Shown here piece by piece: positions 36,965-48,697 of a stretch of DNA of 64,000 bases. Positions within the stretch are counted from its first letter, which is position 1, and every line of letters begins with the position of its first letter. This DNA comes from Phragmites australis (Eukaryota; Streptophyta; Magnoliopsida; Poales; Poaceae), in the NCBI RefSeq assembly GCF_958298935.1, contig NC_084924.1:26075819-26139818 (forward strand), read 5' to 3'. The notes below the pieces were generated by a model. It was not told the DNA's origin, searched no databases, and worked only from the letters and a program-made list of their open reading frames with translations. Both the position numbers and the translations under genes were made by a program.

Positions 36965-37400
36965 ACAACAGATGTAAGTAATAAGTGACGGGTGATATTA
37001 TCACCGGTCACTTATTACTACTCATAAGTGACGGGTCATATTACGACCCGTCACTTATTACTGAACCAGGGAGACCCGTCATCTATGCCATGTCATAAGT
37101 GACAGGTTGTAGCATGACCCGTCACTTATGACTGGTGCCGGAGAACTGTCACTTATGACCAGGTTATAGGTGACGGTTTTAATCGTCACCCATCACTTAT
37201 GACTGGTGCCGGGAGAACCGTCACTTATGACCAAGTTATAAGTGACAGTTTTAATCGTTACCCGTCACTTATGTTATAGGTGACAGGTAATATTATTATC
37301 CGTCACCTATTACATGTTATAAGTGACAGGTATACACCCGGTCACGACCAGAGGCGACATAAGTGACAGGTACTGTGATAACCCATCACTAAATTGTGTC
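36965..37400. repeat. Subterminal repeat array, right end of CACTA element
   Basis: More than ten ACCCGTCACTTAT/ATAAGTGACGGGT units. A ~70-bp segment (ACTGGTGCCGGGAGAACCG with its neighbours) is duplicated in tandem at about 37130-37260. It lies directly upstream of the TNP2 start side and probably includes the TNP2 promoter. Confidence 0.9.
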
Positions 37401-37428
37401 TCCTTTGTTCGTTTTTCACGTAGTGTAC

Positions 37429-37507
37429 CCTAACCCACATGGTCTCGCCCGATGAATGACCGACAGTAGCCTATTCGTGCCACTTCTTGAAATGGACGTG
37501 TAGTCTT

Positions 37508-37512
<5 letters not shown>
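37429..37512 (-). repeat. Right terminal inverted repeat of MULE-1
   Basis: The reverse complement aligns with 15611-15700, with scattered mismatches. It is cut off internally by the CACTA insertion at 37428. The outer edge runs into a poly(A) tract. Confidence 0.85.

Positions 37513-37574
<62 letters not shown>
37510..37574. repeat. (A)n(TA)n microsatellite at right edge of MULE-1
   Basis: About 30 A residues (37510-37539) followed by TA dinucleotides to 37574. Together with the AT tract at 15537-15580 it brackets MULE-1, as expected if the element inserted into a TA microsatellite. Confidence 0.95.
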
Positions 37575-37577
<3 letters not shown>

Positions 37578-39119
37578 CGCATAGTTGTGGGTGACATGCA
37601 CGTTGGCGGCCCATGTAGGCACACTGACGAGCAGCGTTGTGGCCCAGGACAACCCAATCGACGTGAGTGGGCAAGGCCTAGGTGATTGTGGTGAGGCGGC
37701 CCATGATGACATGCTGGAGAACACTGCCCCATCCGCGCAAGGAAGCTACTGGTCATGGCCTAGTCGGGTGTGATGCCAATAGAGATTGATTTAGTTGGGT
37801 ACTATGCGGTATAAGGTTGTTGTCGGTCGTTGAATAGGAAATAAGATAGAATATAAGACGATAAAGAGAGAGAAAAAGAGAAAAATATCTTGAATTAGAT
37901 TTTTTTAGGAGACTCTTTTAGAGATGTTGTGGAGATGCATCTTGTGAACTCATCCATGCAATGAAGATCATATTTTGTAAGTTGATGAGTTGGTAATTCC
38001 GTTCCTTCTCCACGCTTTTCATTTTTGTCATTCGGTGTTTTTTGGTGGATCTTTTTGTCAATGAAATTTCTTTTGGTTCGATCCATCCAAAATCTTCCTA
38101 GATTATCTAGGCTAGGTTCTAAAACATTTGGTTGGTCAATTTTTCGTAATTCTTGCATAATCGTGAATTTAGGGTTTAATCTATTTTCTTCACCATCAGT
38201 TACAGCCTGCTTACGAAGGTCCGATTGACATGATTCTTATTGGAATAGTTTCGTAACGTTGTCTAGTTTCTATTGATAAAATTAGGGCAATCGGACCGAT
38301 GGATCTTAGTAGTATGTCCCAAACTAACTATGAGATTAAATTGAGTTTTTTTTATTAGGGTAAATTAAAATTTGGATTTGGATTCCACAGTCATTCACCC
38401 CCTTTGTTTGTATATTCTGCATGTAATCAATCAATAGTAAAGAATTGTTTCGTTATAAATCTATGTGAATAGATATGATGCTTATGATGATGATTGTAAA
38501 AAACATCCAACAATAATATGCTCACAAAGGAATATAGTTGCATGTTTGCAAGCAAAAACATATGGTGAAGACTTGTTTCCGAGCGTGCATCAGTTTGCTC
38601 GCTGGGACGCATGCTCGGACTGCTACCCAGCACGAGAAGCAACTCCCCATGAACCTTATCCATATGATCCTCTCCACTCATTCTTCTGGCCCCTTCTCTC
38701 TCCCCCCATCTCTCTCCCTGGCACCTCGCATCACTCTGCTCCTCCCCGCCCTAGATCCACACAGCCGAGGGCCCGTGCCACGCGTCATACTGCTTCCCCC
38801 TTCCCCCCCTATCATGGATCGTGTTGACACATGAGGCACCCGCTGCGGCTCATGCGGGGCTCCTACGCTGTGAGGGGTGGTGGCATGAGGCCCGATGAGG
38901 GGCATCCGGTGGGGTGGTGGCATGAGGTCAAGCAAGGACAACTGTGTGGTGCCATGGGAGAAGGGGGTCGGTGAGGGGCAACCCCTGCTCGACGACGATG
39001 AGCATGATGGTCCCGTCCGCAGTATCCACTTCCATGCCATCCAACTTCTCTTAGTCATGTTTGGAGGTGGAAATTAGCTTCCTCTCCCAACCCTCCCCTG
39101 CCCCACACCTCTGCCCCCA
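37575..39119. other. Intergenic, possible LTR debris, no gene recognised
   Basis: About 37800-38420 ends in GGATTCCACAGTCATTCACCCCC, which resembles an LTR/leader junction of a Copia element, but no partner LTR was found. About 38660-39060 is GC-rich with overlapping open frames on both strands and no recognisable domain. Confidence 0.35.
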
Positions 39120-39325
39120 CCCCCGATGGGATCTGAGCTCGTTGCCGTCAGGATTGAGCCCCTCCGCATGGGATAGAGCTTGTGGACCTCGGGATCAAGC
39201 TCCTCCACGCAAGATCAGCTCCCTATCATTGGGGTCAGGCTCCTTTGCGCGGGATCGAGCTCCTCATCATCGGGGTTGGGCTCCTTCACGCCTTATCGAG
39301 CTCCTCGGCGTGGGGTTGAACTCTT
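39120..39325. repeat. Minisatellite, about five imperfect ~41-bp units
   Basis: Units of the form GGGATCGAGCTCCTCnTCnTCGGGGTnnGGCTCCTnCnCGC recur about five times with substitutions and small indels. The array is GC-rich within an AT-richer surrounding. Open frames through it are a by-product of the period. Confidence 0.65.
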
Positions 39326-39508
39326 CATGGTCATGGCCATGTAGCTCCCCATGTGGTTGAGGCAGGGACGACTTGGGAGAGCAAGGTAGTGGCAGTTTGG
39401 GCTCCATGGCGCTGAACTGAGGTAACTAGATCCTTCTCCAACTTGTGCCTTGCCCTTGCTCCTGCGCTCTGCCATTTTAGGTCACATTCCAGACATTTTC
39501 GAATTTGC

Positions 39509-40004
39509 TCATATTTGATTCAATTGCTTTTGGGCGATTAGATCCTTTTCTGACGGGTGTGGCTGAGGGTGAATCCCAATAAAACATTCCTCCCTTACCA
39601 CCTCATCCTCAAGTGCAATCACCATGCTATGCAGTACCATAGTCTTATTCAGAAAATTTGTATGATCAGCGATGCAACTCTTGCGTTCAAAAAGCTCAGT
39701 AACCGGCATATGCACCCATGCTTCAAACTTAAGCAATTTGTTATAACCTGCAAGCCTACCCTCCATTGAAATACCCTGAAATTGGTACTTATGGCAGCAC
39801 CACACGCAGTACCAAAAACATACCACACGCAGCTCCTGTGTTTAATATTATCTCATTCCCCTGAGCTACAAGTTCACCACCGTACAAGGCAAAAGCTTGA
39901 TGCACAGCTGGACAAGAGTGAATAATACCAATAGCACCTCTGCCCAGTTGATTAGCCCTTCCTTGCTGATAACACAAAAAATTATCTTCGGTAATTTTCT
40001 GCAC
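39509..40004 (-). other. Two short minus-strand open frames, not recognised
   Basis: One frame (40004-39789) reads QGRANQLGRGAIGIIHSCPA; a second (39826-39509) reads LLKFEAWVHMPVTELFERKS and EDEVVREECFIGIHPQPHP. The second in particular has the look of coding sequence (charged, varied, no repeats). No family could be assigned, and the two are in different frames with a stop between them. It may be an exon pair of a decayed host gene. Confidence 0.3.
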
Positions 40005-43000
40005 TTGTGAAACGCGGAATGCAGATATGCATTAATTCACTCTGATCTTTTTTTGTATAATGTAAATGAATGCATAAAAATGCTTATACTACCACAGAGC
40101 GTATACCAAATTGCTTTTTCACATGCTTAATTTTTTAATGCAATTTCATGTACATTACTTAGGCATTGTTGATCTACGGGGTACAAGTACTTTTGAAATG
40201 AACTTCGTTTTGTGTAACACATACATCCATTCTTTTTCATACTAATTCATTGTTTGCTCCATTTAGTTTTCACTTATGTGTTCTTATTTATTTTTTCATT
40301 TATGTGTTTTTTTGGTTTCTGTAGTTTAGATAATGGCAAGGTCGAATAAGAAAAAGGATGTTGCATCAACATCACGTAGCAATTGTCCTGGCAGGTGGAA
40401 TTAAGAATAGGGTATGTACAACTTTTTCTTAATGAACTATTTTCTTCCTACCAGATAGATATGTACTACATTCGGTTTTATCTATGCAAGCACTGGTCAT
40501 GTTAAAACCATTCGGTTTTAGTGTTCAATTTTTTTAATATGTTATCTGTGAGGCAAATCTAGTAATTCACATATGCTACTTAACTGGTTTAGAGAAGCAA
40601 AATTTTATATAAACACAAAATTTCAGTGATTGAAATCCTATTATATTCTATCTGTCAGTGCAAACCTAGTGATCTAATTAGGCAACTTAACAAAATTTAC
40701 TGCTTTTCTGGAGACAAGATTGACTGATCTCATATCCACACAGGATCGCTAAATGATGCCCCCTACGAGTTAGGTCTAAAAGCAGGATTGCATATTTTTA
40801 AAAGCATTTTTTATTTCATCAAATGCTTATTTTAATACTTAATTGAGTGACCAAATACATATATGATTTTTTCTCAAGGTTGCAACTCTCCATGACAATA
40901 TGTCCTTGTTAGAAGCAAGATAAGAATATAATTATTTTTTTGTCTTCTCTTTCCACAAGCAATACTATATCTTTTCGTAAGCATTTTTTTGCCTCATCAC
41001 AAGTAATTCTTTTATGTTGAGTCTGCAAATATTGTATAGGAATATAGATTTTTTTTCTTCTTTTGAGGAAGCTAATTGTTTCTTACATAATGTAAACCTG
41101 CTCTTAACTGAGCAGGTAAGTTTGATGATTTCTTCTAATTAGGTTTATTGTAAGGACGAGTTTTATTTTTTTGAGTTCCGATAATTTGATGATTTGTGAT
41201 GTGATTTCGCTGCATAGGCATTTTTATAGTACTATGTAGGCACATTTATACTATTTTGTAGGCAATTATATACCATTACTTAGTCAATATGTCCCAGTCA
41301 TGGAAATGAGACCATGGATGTAAGCAACTAGCAGTAGCATCCATCAAGAACTATGCACTTTACTTTCAGTTTCTACTCTTGTAATTACCACCAGTCTAAT
41401 CTGAGCATAGAAAACCAATCTTGATTTCATTGGTCAGGTGCCAGTTTCATCTCCCATTTTCTGGAAGTGAATTTCATCCTATGTACATGATTGAGGCTAC
41501 GTTAGTTCTTACTTGTGATTGCACAAAGCACTTCTTACCTCTGATTGCACAAAGCACCACTTTGTCCTTTCTGAAAATCTGAGTAATTGATAAAGCAACA
41601 TTTGTGGTCCCATGGTTCATTTGATTTAATGAAGTTAGCAGCAAGAACAAAGATCTGAATGTCTCTTTTATTTATATGTCCTACAGTTTTGAAGCACTAC
41701 TTGTTTAACATTCATATTAACTTAGCACTACTTGCCCTGCTCGGTCTTGCAAATGCATACACTGATTAGACATGTTGTTCCAAATATTTTGTAGGTGCAA
41801 TTTATTTGTTCCATTTAATGGAAACACAATTCAATATCCGGTGGTATAAGCATTGCATCTAAATCAATTTTAGCTGCTTCTAGGAGTACATGTGAAGTGA
41901 TGCAATATCTGTTTTGTGAAATTAAAAGGCGTTATATGTAGCAAAAGAAATTTTGAAAACATTTGCCAGTACTTCAGTATATGTTTGATCCTTATAACTA
42001 TGTAGCAAATCAGAGTAATTTTGTGTAGCATTATATGATTACTATTTTTCTAAGCAATCTGGCCATATCTGATATGTTGCTTCTTCTTACGTATTTTTCC
42101 TCTAGTGACATAATTTTATGGCGTGACTAATAGATGCGTTCATGCTCCCGCGCATGGGGATGCCTAATTTATGTAGGTGGTCTGGTTAGAAAAGTAACTA
42201 ATCAAGTAATTTCCTAATTAGAACTGTGTGGATAAATGGGCATTCATATGCATATGTATGGGTTAGCCAGGTCCAAAGCATATTATGCCACTTCAAAAGT
42301 TGGCGACACACGAAAGAATATATATCATACTATACAACTCCGTAGGTTAGCCTTTATTTTTTTTTAGTAATTTATAGTTTTTCACTCCAAACGTTAAAGA
42401 TAGAATCACACAATTTTCCCTTTTTTTTATTACTATGCCGTCCTGCATCCACTCATTAAAGCTAGAATGATGGGAATTAAAGCATAAACTTTATTACTGA
42501 AAGAAATTAGCCATATTTTAGACAAATTAGAAAGATTTTTATCTCAAAACTCACACATATTAAATAAGCTAAGCACTCGTTCTTCCTCTTCTCTAAAACT
42601 CTAGCACTAGACTCTCAAATAGGTAGCACAAGAGGCTTAAGTGGTTTGTTTCAACTCTCTCATAGTTCTACCTCTCTATTTATAGGCCTAAGAAACTTAA
42701 CTAATTTTCCTAACCTGTTACCTAAATACCTCTTTTGTAGTACATTCCTACCTATCATCGAGGATATTTTAGTCCATTTCTTACTCCGTCCATCGAACGA
42801 TCGCATCGCCTTCACGACTTAGCTTTGCGTCATCGCAAGCTTCACGATAGTGCTACATACTCTTTCAATCCTCCTACGATTTTGAGGCTCAACCGTAAAA
42901 ACCTCTCTACGCTTCTTAAAGTATAACTCACAACTTTCTTACACCTTAAGCAAGCACTCTGATATCGATACGTGTACTCTATTTTACGATCATGATCGTC

Positions 43001-43380
43001 GGCAAGTTTTTTCCGCTTCTGATCCATCGGATACCTTGTCATTTGCATCGGCATCCCTTTCGCATTTTGTCAACACACCGTTTTTATCCTCTGTTTCATA
43101 CTTTGCTTGACCTCCACATGTACAGCTAGGATTACACTTGACTCCGCCTAGCCTCCATGATCGTCCGCCACTAAACACCCGCTTAGCTTCAATCACCTAC
43201 CGTCAACCGCTAAGTTGCATCTTTCACTTACACACCATGAGACAAACAAACACATTTCTTTAACTCTAACTCCAATTAATCCATAATCAAAATACTCAAA
43301 CTAAGCTCAAACAATCTAAAAATTAACAAACCAAATTAACAACCTTATCAATTACCTATCATAAAAAAATATATTTCGAA
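40005..43380. other. AT-rich intergenic DNA, no gene recognised
   Basis: Long AT-rich stretch. A lysine-rich start ATGGCAAGGTCGAATAAGAA at 40333 opens a frame of only ~23 codons. A ~28-bp segment (TGATTGCACAAAGCAC) is duplicated at 41515-41560. About 42540-43200 has a minus-strand CCTATAAATAGAGAGG promoter-like motif near 42680 and may be a decayed LTR. No coding domain was seen. Confidence 0.4.
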
Positions 43381-43572
43381 CTTAATTTTTAAAAGATTCT
43401 TTGCACAGCACACAGAGCGCAATAAAGAAAAAGGAAACGGAAGAGAGAAGGGATCTTCTCACTTCCGCTCTATCCAACTCCTTTCTTCCTCTCTCTCTGG
43501 TATCCTCGGGCTCGTATGATCTGAAAAGGAGCTCTACTCCCCCACCCCCCAGAGATGCTACGGAGTCCAGAG

Positions 43573-44471
43573 GTAAGCACCACCTGCCCTCTCCTCTCCT
43601 CGATGGAAAGAAAGGAACCTAAAGTTGACTTCGGGTAGAGCATATTTGGCGTGCTACTACACTACACTATTGCTACTGCATCTCCTTTATTTTCCCTCGT
43701 GCTTCGTTCTTGTCTCCGTTTGCCGATCAACATCCCTGTTCTTTTTCTTGGTTTCTAGGAGAAATTCGTTTCAATTCCTTGTTCCGGTTCGTCCCGACGC
43801 TGGGTTGACTGGAGTGGGATGAATTCCTGCTGTTGCCGGGCCTCTAAAACAACCGGAAGAGGATCAGAGAGAGGCAGCCTTTTCTTTCTTTTTCCAACCA
43901 TTGATTCCTTTTCCGTTTCCAGTAGAATCCGTTGCTCGAGCTTTGGTACCTTCTATCCGTCCGCACCTGAATTTCTCTTCGGTCAGAATTTTATTCACAG
44001 GTATCTCTAATTTGGTTGCCATTTGGGCGAATTTCGGTTGAGAAGCCATTCGGATTCGTGCCCCCTTTGTAGTTCCGTTTCGTATCTTTGTCGCCCTCAA
44101 TCTTTGGTCTCCACATAAAAAGAAGAAATCGTGTTCGTTTTTTTGTGTATGTGGGGGGAAGGGAGGGGGTTGTTCCAAGCTAGAAAGATTCGCCAAGTAC
44201 ATCTGATCTTGTAGCACGCTGCCTTGTCGTCCCATGCCCCAACAGTGAAATTTCCCCCAGTACAGTATCCGCCACCCCAGCATCTCTGCAAATCTCCCTT
44301 GGCTGGGACCGGCAGTAAAGGCCAAATCTTGATGACCCAGGCCGCAATCACCCTACAAGTTTAAAAATTCAATCTTTATGCGCAAGTGAACACACAGCCT
44401 TTTACCTCTTGCAAGAATTCTGCAGCCTCGTTCTGACCATCTTTTCCCTATTTTTTTTCCACGCTCAGCAG
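43573..44471 (+). promoter_or_regulatory. Probable leader intron and 5' UTR of the ELF4-like gene
   Basis: A purine/pyrimidine-rich leader from about 43400 ends in CCAGAG|GTAAGC (donor at 43573). A pyrimidine-rich tract ending CTCAGCAG (44464-44471) provides an acceptor 72 bases before the ATG. This gives a ~900-bp intron in the untranslated leader, a common arrangement in plant regulatory genes. Alternative acceptors a few bases away are possible. Confidence 0.55.
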
Positions 44472-44543
44472 AGTTGAGGCCATAGTGCAGGCACAGCACG
44501 CCAAGAAGAAGAACAGCTGAGGAAGGAGAGGGCATCCGATTCC

Positions 44544-44903
44544 ATGGAGGGCGGCGAGACGGCGCTGTCGGGGTTCCGCGGGGCGCACGGCGTGGACACG
44601 AAGGTGCTGCACGCGTTCCAGACGAGCTTCGTGCAGGTGCAGAGCCTGCTGGACCAGAACCGCGTCCTCATCAACGAGATCAACCAGAACCACGAGTCCA
44701 AGGTGCCCGGCGATCTCTCCCGCAACGTCGGCCTCATCAGGGAGCTCAACAACAACATCCGGCGCGTCGTCGACCTCTATGCCGACCTCTCCTCGCTCTT
44801 CGCGGCCTCCGACGGTGGCCGCGCCGCCTCGGAGGGTGGCTCCGTCGGCACCGTCCGGCAGGCCGCCGCCGGGCACAAGAGGATCAGGTCCGGCCTCGAC
44901 TAA
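44544..44903 (+). CDS. ELF4-like protein (EARLY FLOWERING 4-like), 119 residues
   Basis: ELF4-family proteins are small nuclear factors. In the evening complex, ELF4 binds ELF3, which with LUX represses growth and clock genes at dusk. The ELF4 domain covers about residues 18-95: VLHAFQTSFVQVQSLLDQNR, LINEINQNHESKVPGDLSRN, VGLIRELNNNIRRVVDLYAD. It is helical, with the heptad-like spacing expected for the family dimer. The Gly/Ala/Ser tail ends KRIRSGLD, which fits the ELF4-LIKE 2/3/4 branch rather than ELF4 itself. The ORF is a single coding exon with very high GC at third positions, typical of many grass genes and unlike SmG. The ATG is the first in frame and lies just after the predicted leader-intron acceptor. 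No stops or frameshifts were found, and the length is normal (about 110-125). Confidence 0.95.
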   Translation: MEGGETALSGFRGAHGVDTKVLHAFQTSFVQVQSLLDQNRVLINEINQNHESKVPGDLSRNVGLIRELNNNIRRVVDLYADLSSLFAASDGGRAASEGGSVGTVRQAAAGHKRIRSGLD

Positions 44904-47900
44904 CTTCTTGTTATGGTGTTAGCTAGGGAGCTCTCTTGGCTTGAGCTGTTCTTGTATCTATCTACCTATCTATCTGTATCAATCCTACTACATATGAGCA
45001 AAGAGCAGTCCTCTCCTACAGCAATTAGCTGATGTTAATCTTACATTGTTGGTTTGTGCTAGTACGAGGTATGAATTCGATGCAATACAGAGAGTGAGGA
45101 GTTCTCTGAATTTCATAATATGAAATGATGATATTGGCAGAGGTAGTTTGGTGTTTCATGCTTGACTGCTTCTGATCCCTCCCTAGTCTGCACATACTGC
45201 TGTGGATCTGTGATTATATAATCTATGTGCAAGTGTGAATTTTTATCTGAATTCACTTCACTTGCTTCTTTATCAGTTTTAATTTTTTTTGTTGGTTTCG
45301 CCTAAAAAGTTCTACTTTGTCGTTGTCAAATATCTTTCTTGCTCCATATCTTTCACTGAAAACGTCAGAATAAAATAATTTTTTGGGTTCTCTTTGGTTA
45401 GATCGACGACCAAACACCGGGCATGATGCCATGATGGGTACTCAAATCTATAAAAGCTCGAGATGTTCAAGACAGAACTACTATAATTTTCCTGGATTTC
45501 ATCTCTGTTTTACACTGTCAGAGAAAGCAACAAGCTTTTGTGAGCTCATGCATAAAATCTGTTGGTGCTTTCCATGATTGAGCTGCTTTGCCAGTTTGCC
45601 TAAATGTTTTTGCCCCCTTGTTTTCCACGCTGTACTGCTTGCCTTCCTTTCATCAGGCTCGCTCGCCTGAATCTGAATGTCTTCTCCTGATGCATGCCAT
45701 TGCTTCTTTCCAGCCTTCTCTTTACCAAGACTTTCTCTTGCAGCATCACTTTCTGCAAAAATCTGTTAATGCTGGGCATTGGATGATTGCAGCTCTTTCT
45801 CTGCCCGTAAAAATTTTGTAGTGGAAATGTAAAGTGCTTTTCTCATCACTCCTTTTATGGCGAGAGCATGTTTGTCGTAGTAGGCGCCTCCCTGATAAAG
45901 TCGACATGGGGTTTTCCGTAAGATTCGCCTGTGCCATTTGATCTATAAAAAGTAGGCCTCTGTTAAAAAATGTCTGAATTCCATTCTTCTACGCAGAAGC
46001 AATCAATTCCTGCGATAGTATGAACGGGTCCTTAAGGCGTCAACTGTTACCATCGCTGATACGCTTCTACTGCTACAGTATTACAGACGCGAGTGAGTCT
46101 CAAGTGAGAGAGTATCAAGATAGAAAATAGTATATCTATTAGAGAGTATCAAGATAGAAAATAGTATATCTATTAGAGATGAAAAAATAGAGTATTATAA
46201 TAGTGTTAAAATGATGTTGTAATAAATAATTTTTTAAAATATCTGTCAGAGATCGTCTAAAGGTCATTTGGATGAAAAAGATTACATCTGATAGAATCCC
46301 TATGCTCCAAGCCTGAATGTAGACTCTCTTTTTCTCATAACTAATTTACTTGAACTACTTTCGCAATTTAAATTAGCTGGAAAACCTAAAAAATATAGCT
46401 ATAGCATTCCAATATGCGTGTCATCGGTTACTGTTGGCCAAGTTACAGTTACCATTCATGATATATTGCGGATTTTGATTTTATCAAAATGTCCTTAAAA
46501 ATATATAAAAGCCATTTGAGCTTATCATCTAGGCAAAAAAAGCTCAAAATCGAGTGCAACTATGATCCATCTTGTACTGAGCACTTCGTCATTGAAGATT
46601 GTAATGTACCCTTTGAGTAATTGAAGAAGCTTATTTTGTTGGTGAAAATTGACATATTTATTTTTAAGAAAGCATAGAAATGTTTATGTTCAATAAAATC
46701 TCGGATTATACAGAAACTTGCATGATTTCAAGGAAATACATAAGAAGTAAGTAGGATGTGAAAGCAAATGCATTACCGAAACAAAAAGTTGCAATCACCG
46801 AGAAAAGAGATCTTTATCTGGCAGGCTCCCTTGTTCCAATCATGCTGCACTTGACCAGAATCTTAATGACCAAAAGATGGAAGCAGGGCAGCCTTTTTTG
46901 ACCACTCTTTTGTTCTCCCCAGTGCATGCAATGGCTGCACAATGTCATCTTTTCTGTACCAGTGGCAGTGTGTGCCCCTGTCCCTCCTGCCTTGGAAAAA
47001 TTGCATGGCCTTTTCTCTATGAACTAATGCGTGCATTGGTTTCTGAAGGTCACTCAGAGATATTGCCCACATGGTGACTTTTTTTTTAAGTAATAGCAGG
47101 AGAGCTGTTAGTATTCTCATCTAACAGTAGCAGTAAACAGTTATTTACATAAAAAGAGGAAGAGATAAACGGGAAAAAGGTATAATAAAAAACAAATGGA
47201 TGCCCTGTGCAAGTGTAAGAGAAATTAAGGAGCCTTACATTTGGAACAAAGTTTTGCATTCTTCTAGCAGAATTTTCACGAGATAAACTAGTATGAGTTT
47301 AAATAAATAGTTAAGCACTGGAAAACAGGGACCTTATGCCTTCAAAATAGCAATTCTTCTCCAAGAAAACACCGTAGTTGAAAAAAAAGTTGTTCTGAGC
47401 ATATTTAATCACTAGAGCCCTATCATGTTATTTTATCGGAGTACTATGGGCAACTCTAATGCATAGAATCCATCTTGGTTTTAAGATGGGGTTCTTTTTT
47501 TGCAAAAATTACTATAATATATATAAGCTATATTGGTTTTAAACTGGACCGTATCTCGATTAAAAGATAAAAAATATCTCTATTATTGTCCTATTATGAG
47601 AGAGGAAGAGAGAGTGCTATTTTTTTATTCCTAGAACTAGGTCTTATATATAGGAGTAGTGTATGAAACCAACTTTCACCGTACATGAGACCTAGTCCTA
47701 AGGCTACATTAAATGTTGAGGACCAAGTTTTCCTGCACATTAGAGACGCCATAAATAATCATGATTGCAGTTTGTTCAAACGTTTTATACCTAGTTAGAG
47801 GATATGCATGTTTTTCTTAAAAAGAGAGAGGAGGATAGATATGGAGGAGCAAGAGTGATCCTATAATCGGTACGGTGTGTTAATGATATGGAAGTGGTTT

Positions 47901-47986
47901 CTCCTGCAGTCCAGCCCTACTTCACATCTTTGTGTTGAATATAAAGTGCACATAATTTTTTTTGTAAATGCTAATATTATTGTTTA
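44904..47986. other. ELF4-like 3' UTR and intergenic DNA, possible MITE remnants
   Basis: The first ~200 bases are probably 3' UTR of the ELF4-like gene. No further gene is supported. About 47430-47720 (GGCAACTCTAATGCATAG ... CTAAGGCTACATTAAATG) has the length and AT-richness of a MITE with diverged ends; this is only a suggestion. Confidence 0.4.
46107..46174. repeat. Perfect 34-bp tandem duplication
   Basis: AGAGAGTATCAAGATAGAAA plus 14 further bases is present at 46107-46140 and again at 46141-46174 without a mismatch. A third partial start (AGAGA) follows. The identity of the copies implies a recent slippage or duplication event. Confidence 0.9.
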
Positions 47987-47995
47987 CGTCAACTT

Positions 47996-48190
47996 GGCAA
48001 AAATTCAAAATTAGACAATATATATGAGCGTATTTATCGAAATAGACAATATGTAGTTGTATTTACTAATTTAGCATCCATATTCGGCACACGGTATGCC
48101 GAATATGGCACTGTAGCCCATATTCAGCACACGATATGCCAAATATGGACCGTATTCCGAATATGAGCTACAGTGCCGAAAATGCTTTTT
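47996..48190 (+). repeat. Left terminal repeat of MULE-2 with palindromic CCGAATA motifs
   Basis: After the terminal inverted repeat come several inverted-repeat units such as CATATTCGGCACACGGTATGCCGAATATGG, given here only as a type: arms ATATTCGGCA and TGCCGAATAT around a short loop. Similar units occur at 53590-53690 and 55020-55065 in the right end. Confidence 0.85.
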
Positions 48191-48697
48191 CCTGCTGACA
48201 TATGCATGTTGCTTTCTCTTGCGCGTGTTGTTATTTCATGTAATTGCCAAATATGGCCGGGCCAGCTACGGGTTGATTCTATCATTTGATATCGGCATGT
48301 TGTTATTTCATGTAATTGGCAATTTTAAACCAAATTTGAAATTATTTGCTAATTTAACTACCATTTGATGCCGGTGTGTTGGCATTTCATGTAATTGGCA
48401 ACTTTCAACAAAATGTAAAATTATTTGCTAATTTTACATTCATTTGATGCCGATATGTTGTCATTTCATATAATTATCAACTTTCAACAAAATTTATAAT
48501 CATTTGCTAATTTAAATGTACATTTCAAAATTTCTAATTCACCATGCATATAGTCTCTAAGGTGGTGGGAAGACTTAACACCTAGGTATGTTTGAACATG
48601 CACAATTTAAAATGTAGTAGTGACAACATTCACCCTTGTATCATTGATCATCTCAAGATGGCGGTGGAAAGTGACATCGTAAATTAGCGGAAGAATG

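Larger units (their letters stand above)
27397..37425 (-). mobile_element. CACTA (En/Spm) transposon, 10,029 bp, TSD TAC
   Basis: Left end CACTACGTGAAAAA (27397-27410) and right end TTTTTCACGTAGTG (37412-37425) form a perfect 14-bp terminal inverted repeat beginning CACTA. The 3-bp target duplication is TAC at 27394-27396 and 37426-37428. Dense GTGACGGGT/ACCCGTCAC subterminal repeats fill both ends and an internal block at 32610-33060. Two element genes run on the minus strand: the TNP2 transposase (36560-33272), then Transposase_24 plus Ulp1 protease (31209-27779). Between them sits a captured glutelin fragment. The insertion lies just inside the right terminus of MULE-1. Both genes carry stops or frameshifts, so mobilisation would need another copy. 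Confidence 0.95.
15611..37512 (+). mobile_element. MULE-1: large Mutator-like element, multiply nested
   Basis: The left end (15611 onward, TTTGTAAGACTATACGTCC...) matches the reverse complement of the right end (37512 leftward, TTTGCAAGACTACACGTCC...) over roughly 80 bases, including AATAGGCTAC and TTCATCGGG. The ends enclose a MuDR-type transposase, a PMD gene and two GRF zinc-finger genes. Removing the nested CACTA element with one target copy (10,032 bp) and the SIRE-type LTR pair (~3.2 kb) leaves roughly 8.7 kb, a plausible autonomous MULE. Both ends abut TA microsatellites, which hide any 9-bp target duplication. Internal near-terminal repeats based on CCCGTTCATCGGGTGAGA occur at 15660-15840 and 27270-27375. 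The transposase has many stops, so the element is no longer autonomous. Confidence 0.85.

Noticed and set aside
37416..37756. Frames containing runs of Ile-Tyr and Phe
   Set aside because: Translation of the TA and poly(A) microsatellite; not coding.
44448..44876. Minus-strand frames of 142 and 97 residues over the ELF4-like gene
   Set aside because: Shadows of the GC-rich ELF4-like coding exon on the opposite strand.
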